Shown here piece by piece: positions 1 to 9,100 of a stretch of DNA of 64,000 nt. The notes beneath the pieces are model-generated. The model was not told the origin of the DNA. It was given only the letters and a program-made list of their open reading frames with translations, and did no database searches. Position numbers and translations under genes: made by a program. How positions within the stretch are numbered: position 1 is the stretch's first letter; the number at the start of each line of letters is the position of its first letter. The stretch spans positions 1 through 64,000 of the forward strand of contig NZ_BAQK01000005.1 in the NCBI RefSeq assembly GCF_025994435.1, given 5' to 3'. Source of the DNA: Gluconacetobacter johannae (GTDB taxonomy: Bacteria; Pseudomonadota; Alphaproteobacteria; Acetobacterales; Acetobacteraceae).

Positions 1-122
1 TGCCTCCTGTCCTCATTTTTAGGAGCCTGGGCGTCCAGAAATCTAGGGGCTATTCACGGTGACGGGGCGCGAGGCCGCTGCTACCTTTTCCGGAATCGAT
101 CACGACACGGACCTGCGCCCGC

Positions 123-392
123 ATGAGCAAAGCCTTCATTGCCGCTGTTCTTCAGGATTCCCTCGCCTGCACCGGCGTTGCCGCTACCAAGGCCGCCGAT
201 GACTTGGTCGGGGCCATTGTCGCCGAACTGAAGCAGGAGGGCGGGTTCACGCTGCCGTCCTTTGGGACCTTCACCGTCCACAAGACTAAGGCCCGCAAGG
301 CGCTCAATCCCCGCACCGGCGAGCCGGTGAAGGTCAAGGCCGGCAAGGCCGTGCGTTTCAAGGCCAGTCCTGTGCTGAAGAGAACGGTATAA
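123..392 (+). CDS. HU-family DNA-binding protein
   Basis: A small (89 aa) HU/IHF-type histone-like protein that would bend and compact DNA as a dimer. The family signature is clear: a helical N-terminus, then the beta-arm segment with GTF near residue 50 and the arm-tip motif NPRTGEP around residues 62-68, ending after the usual C-terminal helix. Length equals that of normal HU proteins. No strong ribosome-binding site precedes the ATG. It stands alone, upstream of an AT-rich gene in the same reading frame. HU genes on mobile elements often act as nucleoid or silencing factors; that role here is inference. Confidence 0.9.
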   Translation: MSKAFIAAVLQDSLACTGVAATKAADDLVGAIVAELKQEGGFTLPSFGTFTVHKTKARKALNPRTGEPVKVKAGKAVRFKASPVLKRTV

Positions 393-602
393 AAAACTGA
401 TTTCTTTTATTGTTTTTTCGCACAACGAGAAAATCGATCAGATATACTTCGGAGGGAACGTCACTTTGAAAAGTACAATCCTGGAAGAATTATTCATCCA
501 AGAGTATTCTATAATGAATTTCTGATCCCGTTCTGTGAACATTTCTTTAAAAACCCGGAAACGGAATGGATTTTTTACGCTGCGATTAGCAATGTCGACA
601 TC
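393..602 (+). other. AT-rich open frame without ATG, upstream of the 603 gene
   Basis: After the HU stop codon the same frame stays open all the way to 1028, but the first ATG is at 603. The translated 393-602 stretch looks protein-like (for instance an EFLIPFCEHFFKNPETEW segment) and is as AT-rich as the gene that follows. Either the downstream gene uses a rare start codon here or its 5' end was lost when this DNA was joined behind the HU gene. A purine-rich ribosome-binding-like stretch lies near 449-456, but it leads only to a 19-codon TTG-initiated frame. Confidence 0.4.
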
Positions 603-1028
603 ATGGCGGAACGTCTCCATTATTTTTGGTATTATATCGCCTTCAAGGAGGCGAATAATAGTGACGAGATAATAGAAGACGCAAAATCAATAATTCCTGA
701 TTTTCCAGAAAATAACAGATCACAAGGCCTGAAAAAGTACCGCCATCATCTTGCAGCGCAGAATCCAGATTTTCAGTTGGTATGGGATATACATGATGCG
801 TACAAGCATTACGAATTGGGTCGATCAAACGCCAATATAACACATGCAGATCAAAGTGGAAAAATTCCATCCGTTCTTAATGAGACATGCGATGATCTCG
901 TCATTCCAATCGATGATATTTCAGCCATATGGATCAGAAAAAAAGACGGTACGTTAGTTAGCGGAAAAGAAATTCTAACGAATGCGCTCGCAATGTGGAG
1001 CGCAGAACTGGCGCGCACGGGCTTATAA
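603..1028 (+). CDS. Hypothetical protein, possibly 5'-truncated
   Basis: At least 141 aa, not recognised. It is rich in acidic and aromatic residues (an HYFWYYIAF segment near the start) and looks soluble. Base composition is much more AT-rich than the flanking genes, which points to recent transfer from another source. The first ATG is at 603, but the frame is open back to 393 and the upstream translation also looks coding, so the true start is uncertain. It lies just before the DISARM operon on the same strand, separated by a transposase scrap. No function can be assigned. Confidence 0.5.
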   Translation: MAERLHYFWYYIAFKEANNSDEIIEDAKSIIPDFPENNRSQGLKKYRHHLAAQNPDFQLVWDIHDAYKHYELGRSNANITHADQSGKIPSVLNETCDDLVIPIDDISAIWIRKKDGTLVSGKEILTNALAMWSAELARTGL

Positions 1029-1066
1029 AATGGAGGCTGTTACATATAAGCCGATAGAGGCTGGAT

Positions 1067-1207
1067 ATGTTGCATGAAAGCACTTCGTCGCGGGCACCCT
1101 GGCCCGAAGCGCAGCCAGACATCAAGCGCTTCTATGACCGCCTGGTCGCCAACGGAAAAACTTTCTTTCCGCAAGAAAGCGGCGGGTTGCAGATCCAATC
1201 AGTCTAA
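1067..1207 (+). pseudogene. Possible IS110-family transposase remnant
   Basis: A 46-codon frame whose middle reads IKRFYDRLVANGK, close to the FYxRLxxxGK segment in the C-terminal part of IS110/IS116/IS902 transposases. The rest of the transposase is absent and the frame ends soon after. It probably marks an old insertion-sequence boundary between the HU/orphan region and the DISARM operon. The match is short, so this is tentative. Confidence 0.35.
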
Positions 1208-1289
1208 ATCCGACCAAATCGGCTTTACGTGGCTTCATCTGATGGGTACAATTCTCACCTACCCGCGTCAGCCAGAGAAGGGACGGTGC

Positions 1290-1532
1290 ATGTCTGGTCG
1301 TTGGATGTCCGTCGAGGAAATGGCCGGCTATCTGGGAGTGAGTAAAGATACGATCTACGGGTGGATAGCGAAGAGAGAAATGCCGGCCCACAAGGTCGGA
1401 AGGCTTTGGAAGTTCAAATCCGACGAAGTCGATTCGTGGGTGAGAGCCGGAAAAGCGTCCGACGAGGACAATGATCAGTCTGTAGGGGATGCGCAAGGAT
1501 CGGAGAAACGCACCTCGGAGAGGAAGAGATGA
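1290..1532 (+). CDS. Excisionase-type helix-turn-helix DNA-binding protein
   Basis: An 80 aa protein with the MerR/excisionase-type winged helix in its first 55 residues: MSVEEMAGYLGVSKDTIYGWIAKREMPAHKVGR, then a WKF wing and a DEVDSWV helix, followed by a charged tail. The start at 1290 is chosen because it has a good AGAAGGGA ribosome-binding site and begins just before the domain. Its stop overlaps the methyltransferase start (ATGA), so it is the first gene of the DISARM operon. It probably regulates that operon, perhaps to time methylation before restriction; this is inferred from position. Confidence 0.8.
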   Translation: MSGRWMSVEEMAGYLGVSKDTIYGWIAKREMPAHKVGRLWKFKSDEVDSWVRAGKASDEDNDQSVGDAQGSEKRTSERKR

Positions 1533-2623
1533 GCGAGGTAGCGTGTATCGACCTGTTTTGCGGCGCGGGTGGCTTGACGCATGGCCTCATTCGAGCCGGC
1601 GTCCCGGTCGTCGCGGGCATTGATGTCGATACGGCGTGCCGCTATCCATTCGAGACCAACAATGGCGCGCGCTTCCTCACGAAGGACATCAAGAGCGTCA
1701 AGCCGTCGGATCTGAACAAGCTGTATGGCGATGCGAAGATACGGATTCTGGCGGGATGCGCTCCATGCCAACCGTTCTCGACCTACTCCCAGCGCTACGA
1801 CACCCTCACCAGCCCGCGCTGGCCGTTGCTGTATCAATTCGCACGCCTCGTCAAATCCGTTCGCCCGGACATCGTGACCATGGAGAACGTGCCCCTGGTC
1901 GAAAAGCACGCCGTCTTTGACGACTTCGTCGCCGCCCTTGAACGGCACGGCTACAAGGTTTGGAAGAGCGTCGTGGACTGCACCCATTACGGGTTGCCCC
2001 AGACCAGACGACGTATGGTCATCCTGGCGAGCCTGATCGGCCCCATTGAGTTGATCTCGCCAACCCATAAGAAGCCGCAGACCGTCAAGGACGCGATCGG
2101 GAAGCTGCCCGCCATCGGGGCCGGAAGCGTCCATGACAACGACCCCTTCCATGTCTCGTCCAGACTGTCGGATTTGAACCTGGAGCGCATTCGCGCTTCC
2201 CGCCCTGGCGGGACATGGCGTGATTGGCCCGATCGTCTGGTTGCTGAATGCCATCGGCGGGAAACGGGCCGCACCTACCCGGGCGTTTACGGGCGCATGA
2301 GATGGGAGGATCCGTCTCCGACGATCACCACGCAATTCTATGGTTTCGGCAACGGTCGCTTCGGTCATCCCGAACAGGACCGAGCGATCTCTCTACGCGA
2401 GGGGGCGATCCTGCAAGGCTTTCCGGAGAAATATGGCTTTGTGGCAGATGATGGTCCGACCCATTTCAAGGCGTTGGGCCGGATGATCGGCAATGCGGTC
2501 CCCGTCGCTCTCGGCGAGGCAATCGGCCAAAGCATTGTGACGCATCTCGGCGTCGGAGTGCAGACGGATCAGGCTAAGAAGGGAGGCACTGCGGATGTCG
2601 CGCGTAAGCCCCTCGTCGCATGA
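1529..2623 (+). CDS. DNA (cytosine-5-)-methyltransferase of the DISARM operon
   Basis: A 364 aa C5-cytosine methyltransferase with its motifs in order: motif I DLFCGAGG (residues 8-15), motif IV GCAPCQPFS with the catalytic Cys, motif VI MENVP, motif VIII QTRRR, and motif X GNAVP near the C-terminus. It would methylate a specific sequence to mark self DNA. It overlaps both its neighbours (4 bp with the regulator, 29 bp with vsr). In published classifications a 5mC methyltransferase (drmMII) marks class 2 DISARM, whereas the genes downstream here are class 1 (drmD, drmMI). It may therefore be an extra methylation head rather than the core modification enzyme. Confidence 0.95.
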   Translation: MSEVACIDLFCGAGGLTHGLIRAGVPVVAGIDVDTACRYPFETNNGARFLTKDIKSVKPSDLNKLYGDAKIRILAGCAPCQPFSTYSQRYDTLTSPRWPLLYQFARLVKSVRPDIVTMENVPLVEKHAVFDDFVAALERHGYKVWKSVVDCTHYGLPQTRRRMVILASLIGPIELISPTHKKPQTVKDAIGKLPAIGAGSVHDNDPFHVSSRLSDLNLERIRASRPGGTWRDWPDRLVAECHRRETGRTYPGVYGRMRWEDPSPTITTQFYGFGNGRFGHPEQDRAISLREGAILQGFPEKYGFVADDGPTHFKALGRMIGNAVPVALGEAIGQSIVTHLGVGVQTDQAKKGGTADVARKPLVA

Positions 2624-3020
2624 GGCGAGCCTCCGTATGGCTCGGGTGCGGCAGAAGGGCACTGACGTCGAACTCTCTTTGCGCAAAGAACTGCATGCGA
2701 GAGGGTTACGCTATCGTCTGCAAGTGGCGCTGCTGACCAAGCCACGGCGCGTTGCCGACATCGTCTTTCCTCGCGCTAAACTCGCCGTCTTCGTCGACGG
2801 GTGCTTCTGGCATGGTTGCCCGGAGCACGCCTCTTGGCCGAAGAGCAACGCGCAGTTTTGGCGTGACAAAATCGAAACAAATCGCGCCCGAGACGCGGAT
2901 ACCGATCAGCGCCTCAGCGCTTTGGGTTGGCATGTCATTCGCGTATGGGCGCACGAGCGCCCTCGCGAAGCGGCCGATCGTATCGAAAACGCCGTTCGAG
3001 GCGGGAGCGGGCTGCAATGA
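2595..3020 (+). CDS. vsr: Vsr-type (very short patch repair-like) endonuclease
   Basis: A 141 aa Vsr-family nuclease. The core FVDGCFWHGCP and the preceding ADIVFP contain the catalytic Asp and the zinc-ligand Cys/His residues; the WRDKIETNRARD segment and the final LGWHVIRVWAHE are also typical. Vsr enzymes nick DNA at T:G mismatches left by deamination of 5-methylcytosine and usually sit beside a dcm-type methyltransferase, exactly as here. The gene overlaps the methyltransferase by 29 bp and drmD by 4 bp, so all are translated together. It probably protects methylated sites from mutation, but a role in cutting phage DNA cannot be excluded. Confidence 0.92.
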   Translation: MSRVSPSSHEASLRMARVRQKGTDVELSLRKELHARGLRYRLQVALLTKPRRVADIVFPRAKLAVFVDGCFWHGCPEHASWPKSNAQFWRDKIETNRARDADTDQRLSALGWHVIRVWAHERPREAADRIENAVRGGSGLQ

Positions 3021-6000
3021 TCGTCGGAAATGCTAGCAGCGCAGCTGCTCAGATCGCTCATCACACGATTCCTGAGCCCGGCCAGTTGGTCGAAGCACGC
3101 CGACGGCAATGGATCGTATCGGAGGTCGATAGCGGATCGACGGCGCCTGGCCTTCCCAAACGTCACCTCATCCGATTGACGTCGATCGACGAAGACGCTC
3201 TCGGGGAGGAAATCGAAGTCCTTTGGGAGTTGGAACCCGGCGCTCACGTCATCGAGCGAGCCGGCCTGCCGCGCATTACCGGCTTGGATGATCCGGCCTC
3301 CCTACAGGCGTTCCTTGATGCCGTCCGATGGGGCGCGGCCACCAACGCCGACAGGGCCTATCTCCAGGCTCCTTTCCGCAGCGGCGTCAGCATTGAGGAC
3401 TTCCAGCTCGATCCATTGGTGCGAGCCATCGACATGGCTCGCACCAGCCTGCTGATCGCGGATGACGTCGGCCTCGGCAAGACGATCGAAGCCGGTCTCG
3501 TTATCCAGGAAATGCTCCTGCGCCATCGTGCCCGCACCGTGTTGGTGTTGTGCCCAGCGTCCCTTCAGGAGAAGTGGCGCATGGAGATGCAGGAGAAGTT
3601 CGGGCTTGACTTTCGCATCGTCGATACCGAGTTCGTCAAGCGCCTGCGCCGTGAACGTGGCCTACACGCCAATCCTTGGACCTCGTTTCCTCTCCTCATC
3701 ACGTCAATGGATTGGGCGAAACAAGGCGAAGGACTGCGCCTGTTCCGGGACGCGCTACCGCCCGCCGTCACACATCCGCGAAAATTCGATTTTCTGGTCA
3801 TCGACGAAGCGCACAACATTGCGCCCACAGTCGGACACTATGCGGTCGAGAGCCTCCGAACCCGCTTGGTGCGGCTGCTCGCGCCGCATTTCCAACATAA
3901 GCTGTTTCTTACTGCAACACCCCATGACGGTTACACTGAGTCGTTCACCGCTCTGCTCGAATTGCTCGACGACCAACGCTTTGCCCGAAATGTCCTGCCG
4001 AGCGAGTCCCAGCGCGCTCGGGTCATGGTGCGGCGGCTGAAGAGCGACTTGGTGGATGCGAACGGTAAGCAACTCTACCCGGTGCGGCTTCTCGAAGGTC
4101 TTCCCATCAAGTATGAGGATGACGAGAGGCAAATTCGGCATCTTCTCGGCGACTACATATCGTCGCGCGAGAATGACGAGGGCGGCGCACGAGCCGTCGA
4201 TCGCTTCGTCCACCAATTGCTGCGCAAGCGCCTCGCGTCGTCGTCCGCCGCGTTTGCGGCGACACTGGAAAAACACATAGCGACGATCGAAGGCCGTTCG
4301 TCGGCCGACCAAACCCGGCGCAAGCTGGACGATCGCATCCTTCGCCGCGCCATATCGAAGGCTGAAGAAGACTATGCCGACGACACATTGCGCGAGGCAG
4401 CGGAAGACGACGCGCTCGGCGAAGCCGGCAAACACATCCGGCCGCCCAATGAGCAAGAGCGGCGGATGCTGGAACGCCTGCGCTCATGGGCGCAACAGGC
4501 ATCACGCAAGGCGGATTCCAAGGCGCGCGCGATATTGGAATGGCTGGCCGAGCATCTCCAGGAAGGCGGCGAGTGGACGAATGAGCGGGTCATCCTGTTC
4601 ACCGAATACCGGACGACACAGCAGTGGATGCAAGAGATACTCGTGTCGCACGGCTTCGGCGGCGACCGGCTGGCGCTAATCTATGGCGGCATGGATCATG
4701 ACGAACGCGAGGCCGTGAAGGCGGCTTTCCAGGCTAACCCCTCGGAATCGCCGGTCAGAATCCTGTTGGCGACCGACGCGGCATCCGAAGGCATCGACCT
4801 TCAGAACCACTGCCACCTGATGATCCATCTGGAAATTCCATACAATCCCAACGTGATGGAACAGCGGAACGGGCGCATCGACCGCCACGGCCAGCGCTCC
4901 AGCGAGGTGGTCATCTGGCATCCGGTCGATGACGAGGGTGATCACGGCCAAGACATCTTGCGGGCGCTTCGGAAACTCGACGCCATGCGGGCCGACATGG
5001 GGAGCGTCAATCCGGTCATCGCCCCACAACTCCCGGACCTGATCGAGGGACGGCGGCGCGACCTGGACACCCGATTTGCCGAAGCTCGCATGGAAAAATC
5101 GCGGCGCTTCGTCAGGGCCGAGCGCGACCTCCGGGATCGGGTCGCAAAGCTGCATGAACGCCTCGCCGAGACCAAGCGCGAGCAAAATCTCACGCCCGAT
5201 CACGTCGAGCGGGCGGTGAGAGCGGCACTGCGCCTTTCCGACAAGCCAGACCTCGGGGCCACGTCTCTGCCCGGCGCTCCAGACGGAACCATTTTCACCA
5301 TGCCGGCGCTGTCCGGTTCATGGACGCGGTGCCTGGAAGGTCTGGAGCATCCCTATACGAAGAAGGTCCGCCCCATCACGTTCGACCATGACGTGGCGAA
5401 GGGGCGCGATGACGTCGTTCTGGTGCATCTCAATCACCCCCTCGTCCAGATGAGCCTGCGCCTGCTCCGCGCCGAAATCTGGGCGCGGGATGACGTGAAG
5501 AAGATCCACCGCGTCTCCGCCCGCTCCTTGCCCGATGGCCAGCTCGAAGGCCCCGCCGTCATCGTGGTTTCTCGATTGGTCATCACCGGCGGCAGTCATC
5601 ATCGCCTGCACGAGGAACTCACCGAGGCCGGCGGTTATCTGCGTGACGCCGGCTTCCGCCGTGAAGACCGCGTGACGGAGGTGCGGCGATGGCTCCAGGA
5701 TTCCGCTCCCGCCGTCTTACCCGATACGACCTTCGCGGCGCTGCGCACCCGCTTCGACAAACAGCGCGACTCCGTGTTGGGGGCGGTCGATGCGCGCTCC
5801 AAGGATCGCCTGCGCTCCTTGGCCAATTCGATCGACACTCGTAAGGAACGGGAGAGCGACGACATCCGTCAGGTGCTCGACGATCTCGACAAGGCCCTGC
5901 GGGCCGAACTCGTCGCCGACCGCGAGCCGCAACAGCTCTCGCTCTTCTCCGAAGACGAGCGCACCCAGCTCCGGCGCGATCACGCGGCTCTCGAAGCGCG

Positions 6001-6136
6001 CCTCGCCCGTATTCCGCTGGAACGGGAGCAAGAGGTGCGCGCCATCGAGAACAGATATTCCAATGTCCGGGATCACACCTTCCCCGTCGCGGTCATCCTG
6101 CTCGTGCCTGAGTCTTTGACAAAGGGGCAGCCTTGA
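3017..6136 (+). CDS. drmD: DISARM SNF2-type helicase DrmD
   Basis: About 1039 aa, a SNF2/Rad54-like superfamily 2 ATPase. Walker A is DDVGLGKT (about residue 145-152), Walker B is VIDEAHN (about 260), motif III is LTATPHD, and the C-terminal RecA domain carries TDAASEGIDLQ and motif VI QRNGRIDRHGQ. A long helical C-terminus follows, as in DrmD. The ATG at 3017 overlaps the vsr stop and is preferred to an upstream non-ATG start that would run through vsr. DrmD is diagnostic for class 1 DISARM and works with DrmMI, DrmA, DrmB and DrmC against phage DNA. Confidence 0.93.
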   Translation: MIVGNASSAAAQIAHHTIPEPGQLVEARRRQWIVSEVDSGSTAPGLPKRHLIRLTSIDEDALGEEIEVLWELEPGAHVIERAGLPRITGLDDPASLQAFLDAVRWGAATNADRAYLQAPFRSGVSIEDFQLDPLVRAIDMARTSLLIADDVGLGKTIEAGLVIQEMLLRHRARTVLVLCPASLQEKWRMEMQEKFGLDFRIVDTEFVKRLRRERGLHANPWTSFPLLITSMDWAKQGEGLRLFRDALPPAVTHPRKFDFLVIDEAHNIAPTVGHYAVESLRTRLVRLLAPHFQHKLFLTATPHDGYTESFTALLELLDDQRFARNVLPSESQRARVMVRRLKSDLVDANGKQLYPVRLLEGLPIKYEDDERQIRHLLGDYISSRENDEGGARAVDRFVHQLLRKRLASSSAAFAATLEKHIATIEGRSSADQTRRKLDDRILRRAISKAEEDYADDTLREAAEDDALGEAGKHIRPPNEQERRMLERLRSWAQQASRKADSKARAILEWLAEHLQEGGEWTNERVILFTEYRTTQQWMQEILVSHGFGGDRLALIYGGMDHDEREAVKAAFQANPSESPVRILLATDAASEGIDLQNHCHLMIHLEIPYNPNVMEQRNGRIDRHGQRSSEVVIWHPVDDEGDHGQDILRALRKLDAMRADMGSVNPVIAPQLPDLIEGRRRDLDTRFAEARMEKSRRFVRAERDLRDRVAKLHERLAETKREQNLTPDHVERAVRAALRLSDKPDLGATSLPGAPDGTIFTMPALSGSWTRCLEGLEHPYTKKVRPITFDHDVAKGRDDVVLVHLNHPLVQMSLRLLRAEIWARDDVKKIHRVSARSLPDGQLEGPAVIVVSRLVITGGSHHRLHEELTEAGGYLRDAGFRREDRVTEVRRWLQDSAPAVLPDTTFAALRTRFDKQRDSVLGAVDARSKDRLRSLANSIDTRKERESDDIRQVLDDLDKALRAELVADREPQQLSLFSEDERTQLRRDHAALEARLARIPLEREQEVRAIENRYSNVRDHTFPVAVILLVPESLTKGQP

Positions 6137-9100
6137 TGAGCACCAACCACGACTGGCTCAACCTCATCGAGGTGTCGGGACCGTTTCTCGCGGTGCCCGT
6201 ACTGCGCGAGGTGTTGCCCCAGGGATTGGAAGCCCTGACCTCCGGCCGCCCGCAGAGGCTGCGCGCCGCCTACGACGAATGGCGTGATGCCGTCGATGCG
6301 GACGATGCCGACCTGCCGGCCATCCACTCGGCATGGATCGACGAGGTTCTCCAAAGCGCTCTGGAGGTGGACGATCAGGTTTTGCGCCGGGCCGCGACAT
6401 TGCCGGAGCGGCTGAAGGTGTTGCTGCCCGAGCATGGCGTCACGATCACGCCCGACTTGGCGACCGTCAATCCGACCCAGGGCGATGCCCCGCTCCTGCT
6501 CGTCCAGCTCTATGATCCCGACACCGATCTCGACGCCACCCGGAACTACAACGGGCTGGCCACGACACCGGGCGACCGCATGGTGGCGCTGCTTCGCGCC
6601 GTCGGGTGCCCGGTCGGTCTCGTGACCAATGGCGAGCGCTGGATGCTCGTTCATGCGCCGGTCGGCGCGGTCGCGAGCTTCGCCAGTTGGTATGCCCGCC
6701 TCTGGGGCCAGGAGCCCGAAACGCTCCGCGCCTTCGTCAGCCTGCTCGGGGTTCGTCGCTTCTTCGGCCCCGAAGACGAAAGGCTCCCGGCGCTGTTCGA
6801 TCGGTCGCTGAAGCACCAGGACGACGTGACCGATGCGCTCGGTGAACAGGTCCGACGCGCGGTGGAAGTGCTGGTCCAATCCCTCGACCGCGCCGACCAG
6901 GATCGCAACCGGGATCTGCTGCACGACGTCGATCCGAAGGAACTCTACGAAGCCGGCCTCACGGTCATGATGCGGCTCGTCTTCCTGCTGGCTGCGGAAG
7001 AGCGCGGACTGCTCCTTCTCGGCGATCCCCGCTACGACGCCTTCTATGCGCTCTCCAGCCTGCGGATGCAGTTGCGCGCCGACACCGAGGAGATACTCGA
7101 ACGCCGCCGCTCGGCATGGTCGCGGCTGCTCGCCCTGTTCCGCGGCGTCTATGGCGGCATCGACCATCCGCTGCTGCGGCTTCCAGCGATGGGCGGTTCG
7201 CTCTTCGACCCGGATCGTTATCCCTTCCTCGAAGGTCGCAAGAAGGGCACGAACTGGCGGAGCGATCCCGCCGAGCCCCTGCCGATCGACGACCGGACGG
7301 TCCTGCTCCTGCTGGAGGCGATCCAGACCTTCGAGGGTCGCACGCTTTCCTATCGCGCGCTCGACGTGGAACAGATCGGTCACGTCTATGAGGGTCTCCT
7401 TGAGCGCACGGTGCAGCGCGTCGATGATGTGACACTCGAACTCGAAGGATCGGCCAAGGCCAAAAATGCCCGCGTAACGCTCGGCGAAATGGAGTCCGCG
7501 CGCCTCGACGGCGCCGCCACGATCGTCGATCTCCTGAAGGAGCGCAGCGAACGCTCCGAGCCGGCAATTCGCAACGCCATCGGCCGCGAGCCGGACGAGC
7601 GCTTGGCGGCGCGGTTGCTCACGGTCTGTCGTGGTGACGTGGCGCTGCTTGACCAAATTCTGCCCTATGCCGAACTCCTGCGCACGGACCCGTGGGGATA
7701 CCCCCTGGTCCATCACGCTGGCGCCTTCGTCGTCGTCCTCGGCGCCGACCGGCGCGAGAGCGGGACGCACTACACACCCAAGAGCCTGACCGAGAAGATC
7801 GTCGAGGAGACGCTGACCCCGCTCGTCTATCGCGGCCCCGCCGAAGGCGCGACACGCGAGAATTGGAAACTCAAGAGCGCCGAAGAACTCCTCGACCTCA
7901 AGGTCTGCGATCCGGCGATGGGATCGGGCGCGTTCCTCGTGCAGGCTTGCCGCTGGCTCGCCGACCGCCTGGTCGAAGCCTGGTCCGACATGGAAGCTGC
8001 GGGCAGCCAGATCGACGATGAAGGTCGCATCCGCGCGGCCGATGACACGACCGGGTTCGAGCCGCTATCACGCGATACCGAAGAACGCGCCATCCTCGCG
8101 CGTCGCCTGATCGCCGAACGCTGCCTCTACGGCGTCGACAAGAATCCGCTTGCCGTCGAACTTGCCAAGCTGTCACTCTGGCTCACTACTCTCGCCAAGG
8201 GGCGGCCTTTCGGCTTTCTCAATCACAATCTGCGCAGCGGCGACAGCCTGCTCGGTATCCATGATCTCAGCCAGCTCATTGAGCTGGATATGAAGCCGAA
8301 GGGAAAGGCGCAACTTCGCCTTTTCGGCCGGACGATCCGGTCGGCCGTCGACAAGGCGCTCGCGCTCCGTAGTCAGCTTCGCTCTATCCCCATCCGCGAC
8401 ATCGGCGATGTCGAGGCGATGGCCGCGCTCGACGCTCAATCGAGTGCAACGCTTGCGACGTCGGAGCTGATCGCGGACGCCTTCATCGGCCTCGTGATCG
8501 CGACCGGAAACGGCGGGGACTTGGAAAAGCGTCTAGCGGCCCTCTCCATTGCGGCCGACCGAGCTTCAGATGGTGGGGCCGACGCTTGCCGGACTCTTGC
8601 GGCGCAGGCCCAGTCCGACCTCATGAGTGACTTTGTCGCCGAACAGCGTGGACGTCCTTTTCACTGGCCGCTCGAATTTCCCGAGGTTTTCCTCCGCGCT
8701 GATGGTGGTTTCGACGCGTTCGTCGGGAATCCGCCGTTCCTTGGCAATAGATTGTGGAAGGGAACTTACGGGGCTGCCTACCAGCGCGTCGTGCAGATGA
8801 TCCTGGAGGTGGCGCCCGGAAAGATCGACCTCTCGGTCGTTTTCCATCGTCGGGCGGCCACGCTTCTGAAACACGGCGGAACCTATGGATTGTTGGCGGC
8901 GAACAATATTGCCGAGGGCAGCGCAGTTTCCGTTGGGTTGGAACGGATAGCCGCCGAAGGGGACTTCTACTTCTCCCGCAAAGGCATGCGTTGGCCGGGG
9001 GCGGCCTCCACCGTTATCGCCATGGTGTGTTTTCGGAAGGGTGGATGGGCCGGGCTTCGGAACTGCGACAGCATTGCGTGTGACAAAATCGGCCCCCGCC

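Noticed and set aside
6073..7770. Long minus-strand open frame opposite drmMI
   Set aside because: It lies antisense to a well-supported gene with clear motifs; its translation is Arg/Glu-rich without domains and is a by-product of GC-rich codon usage.
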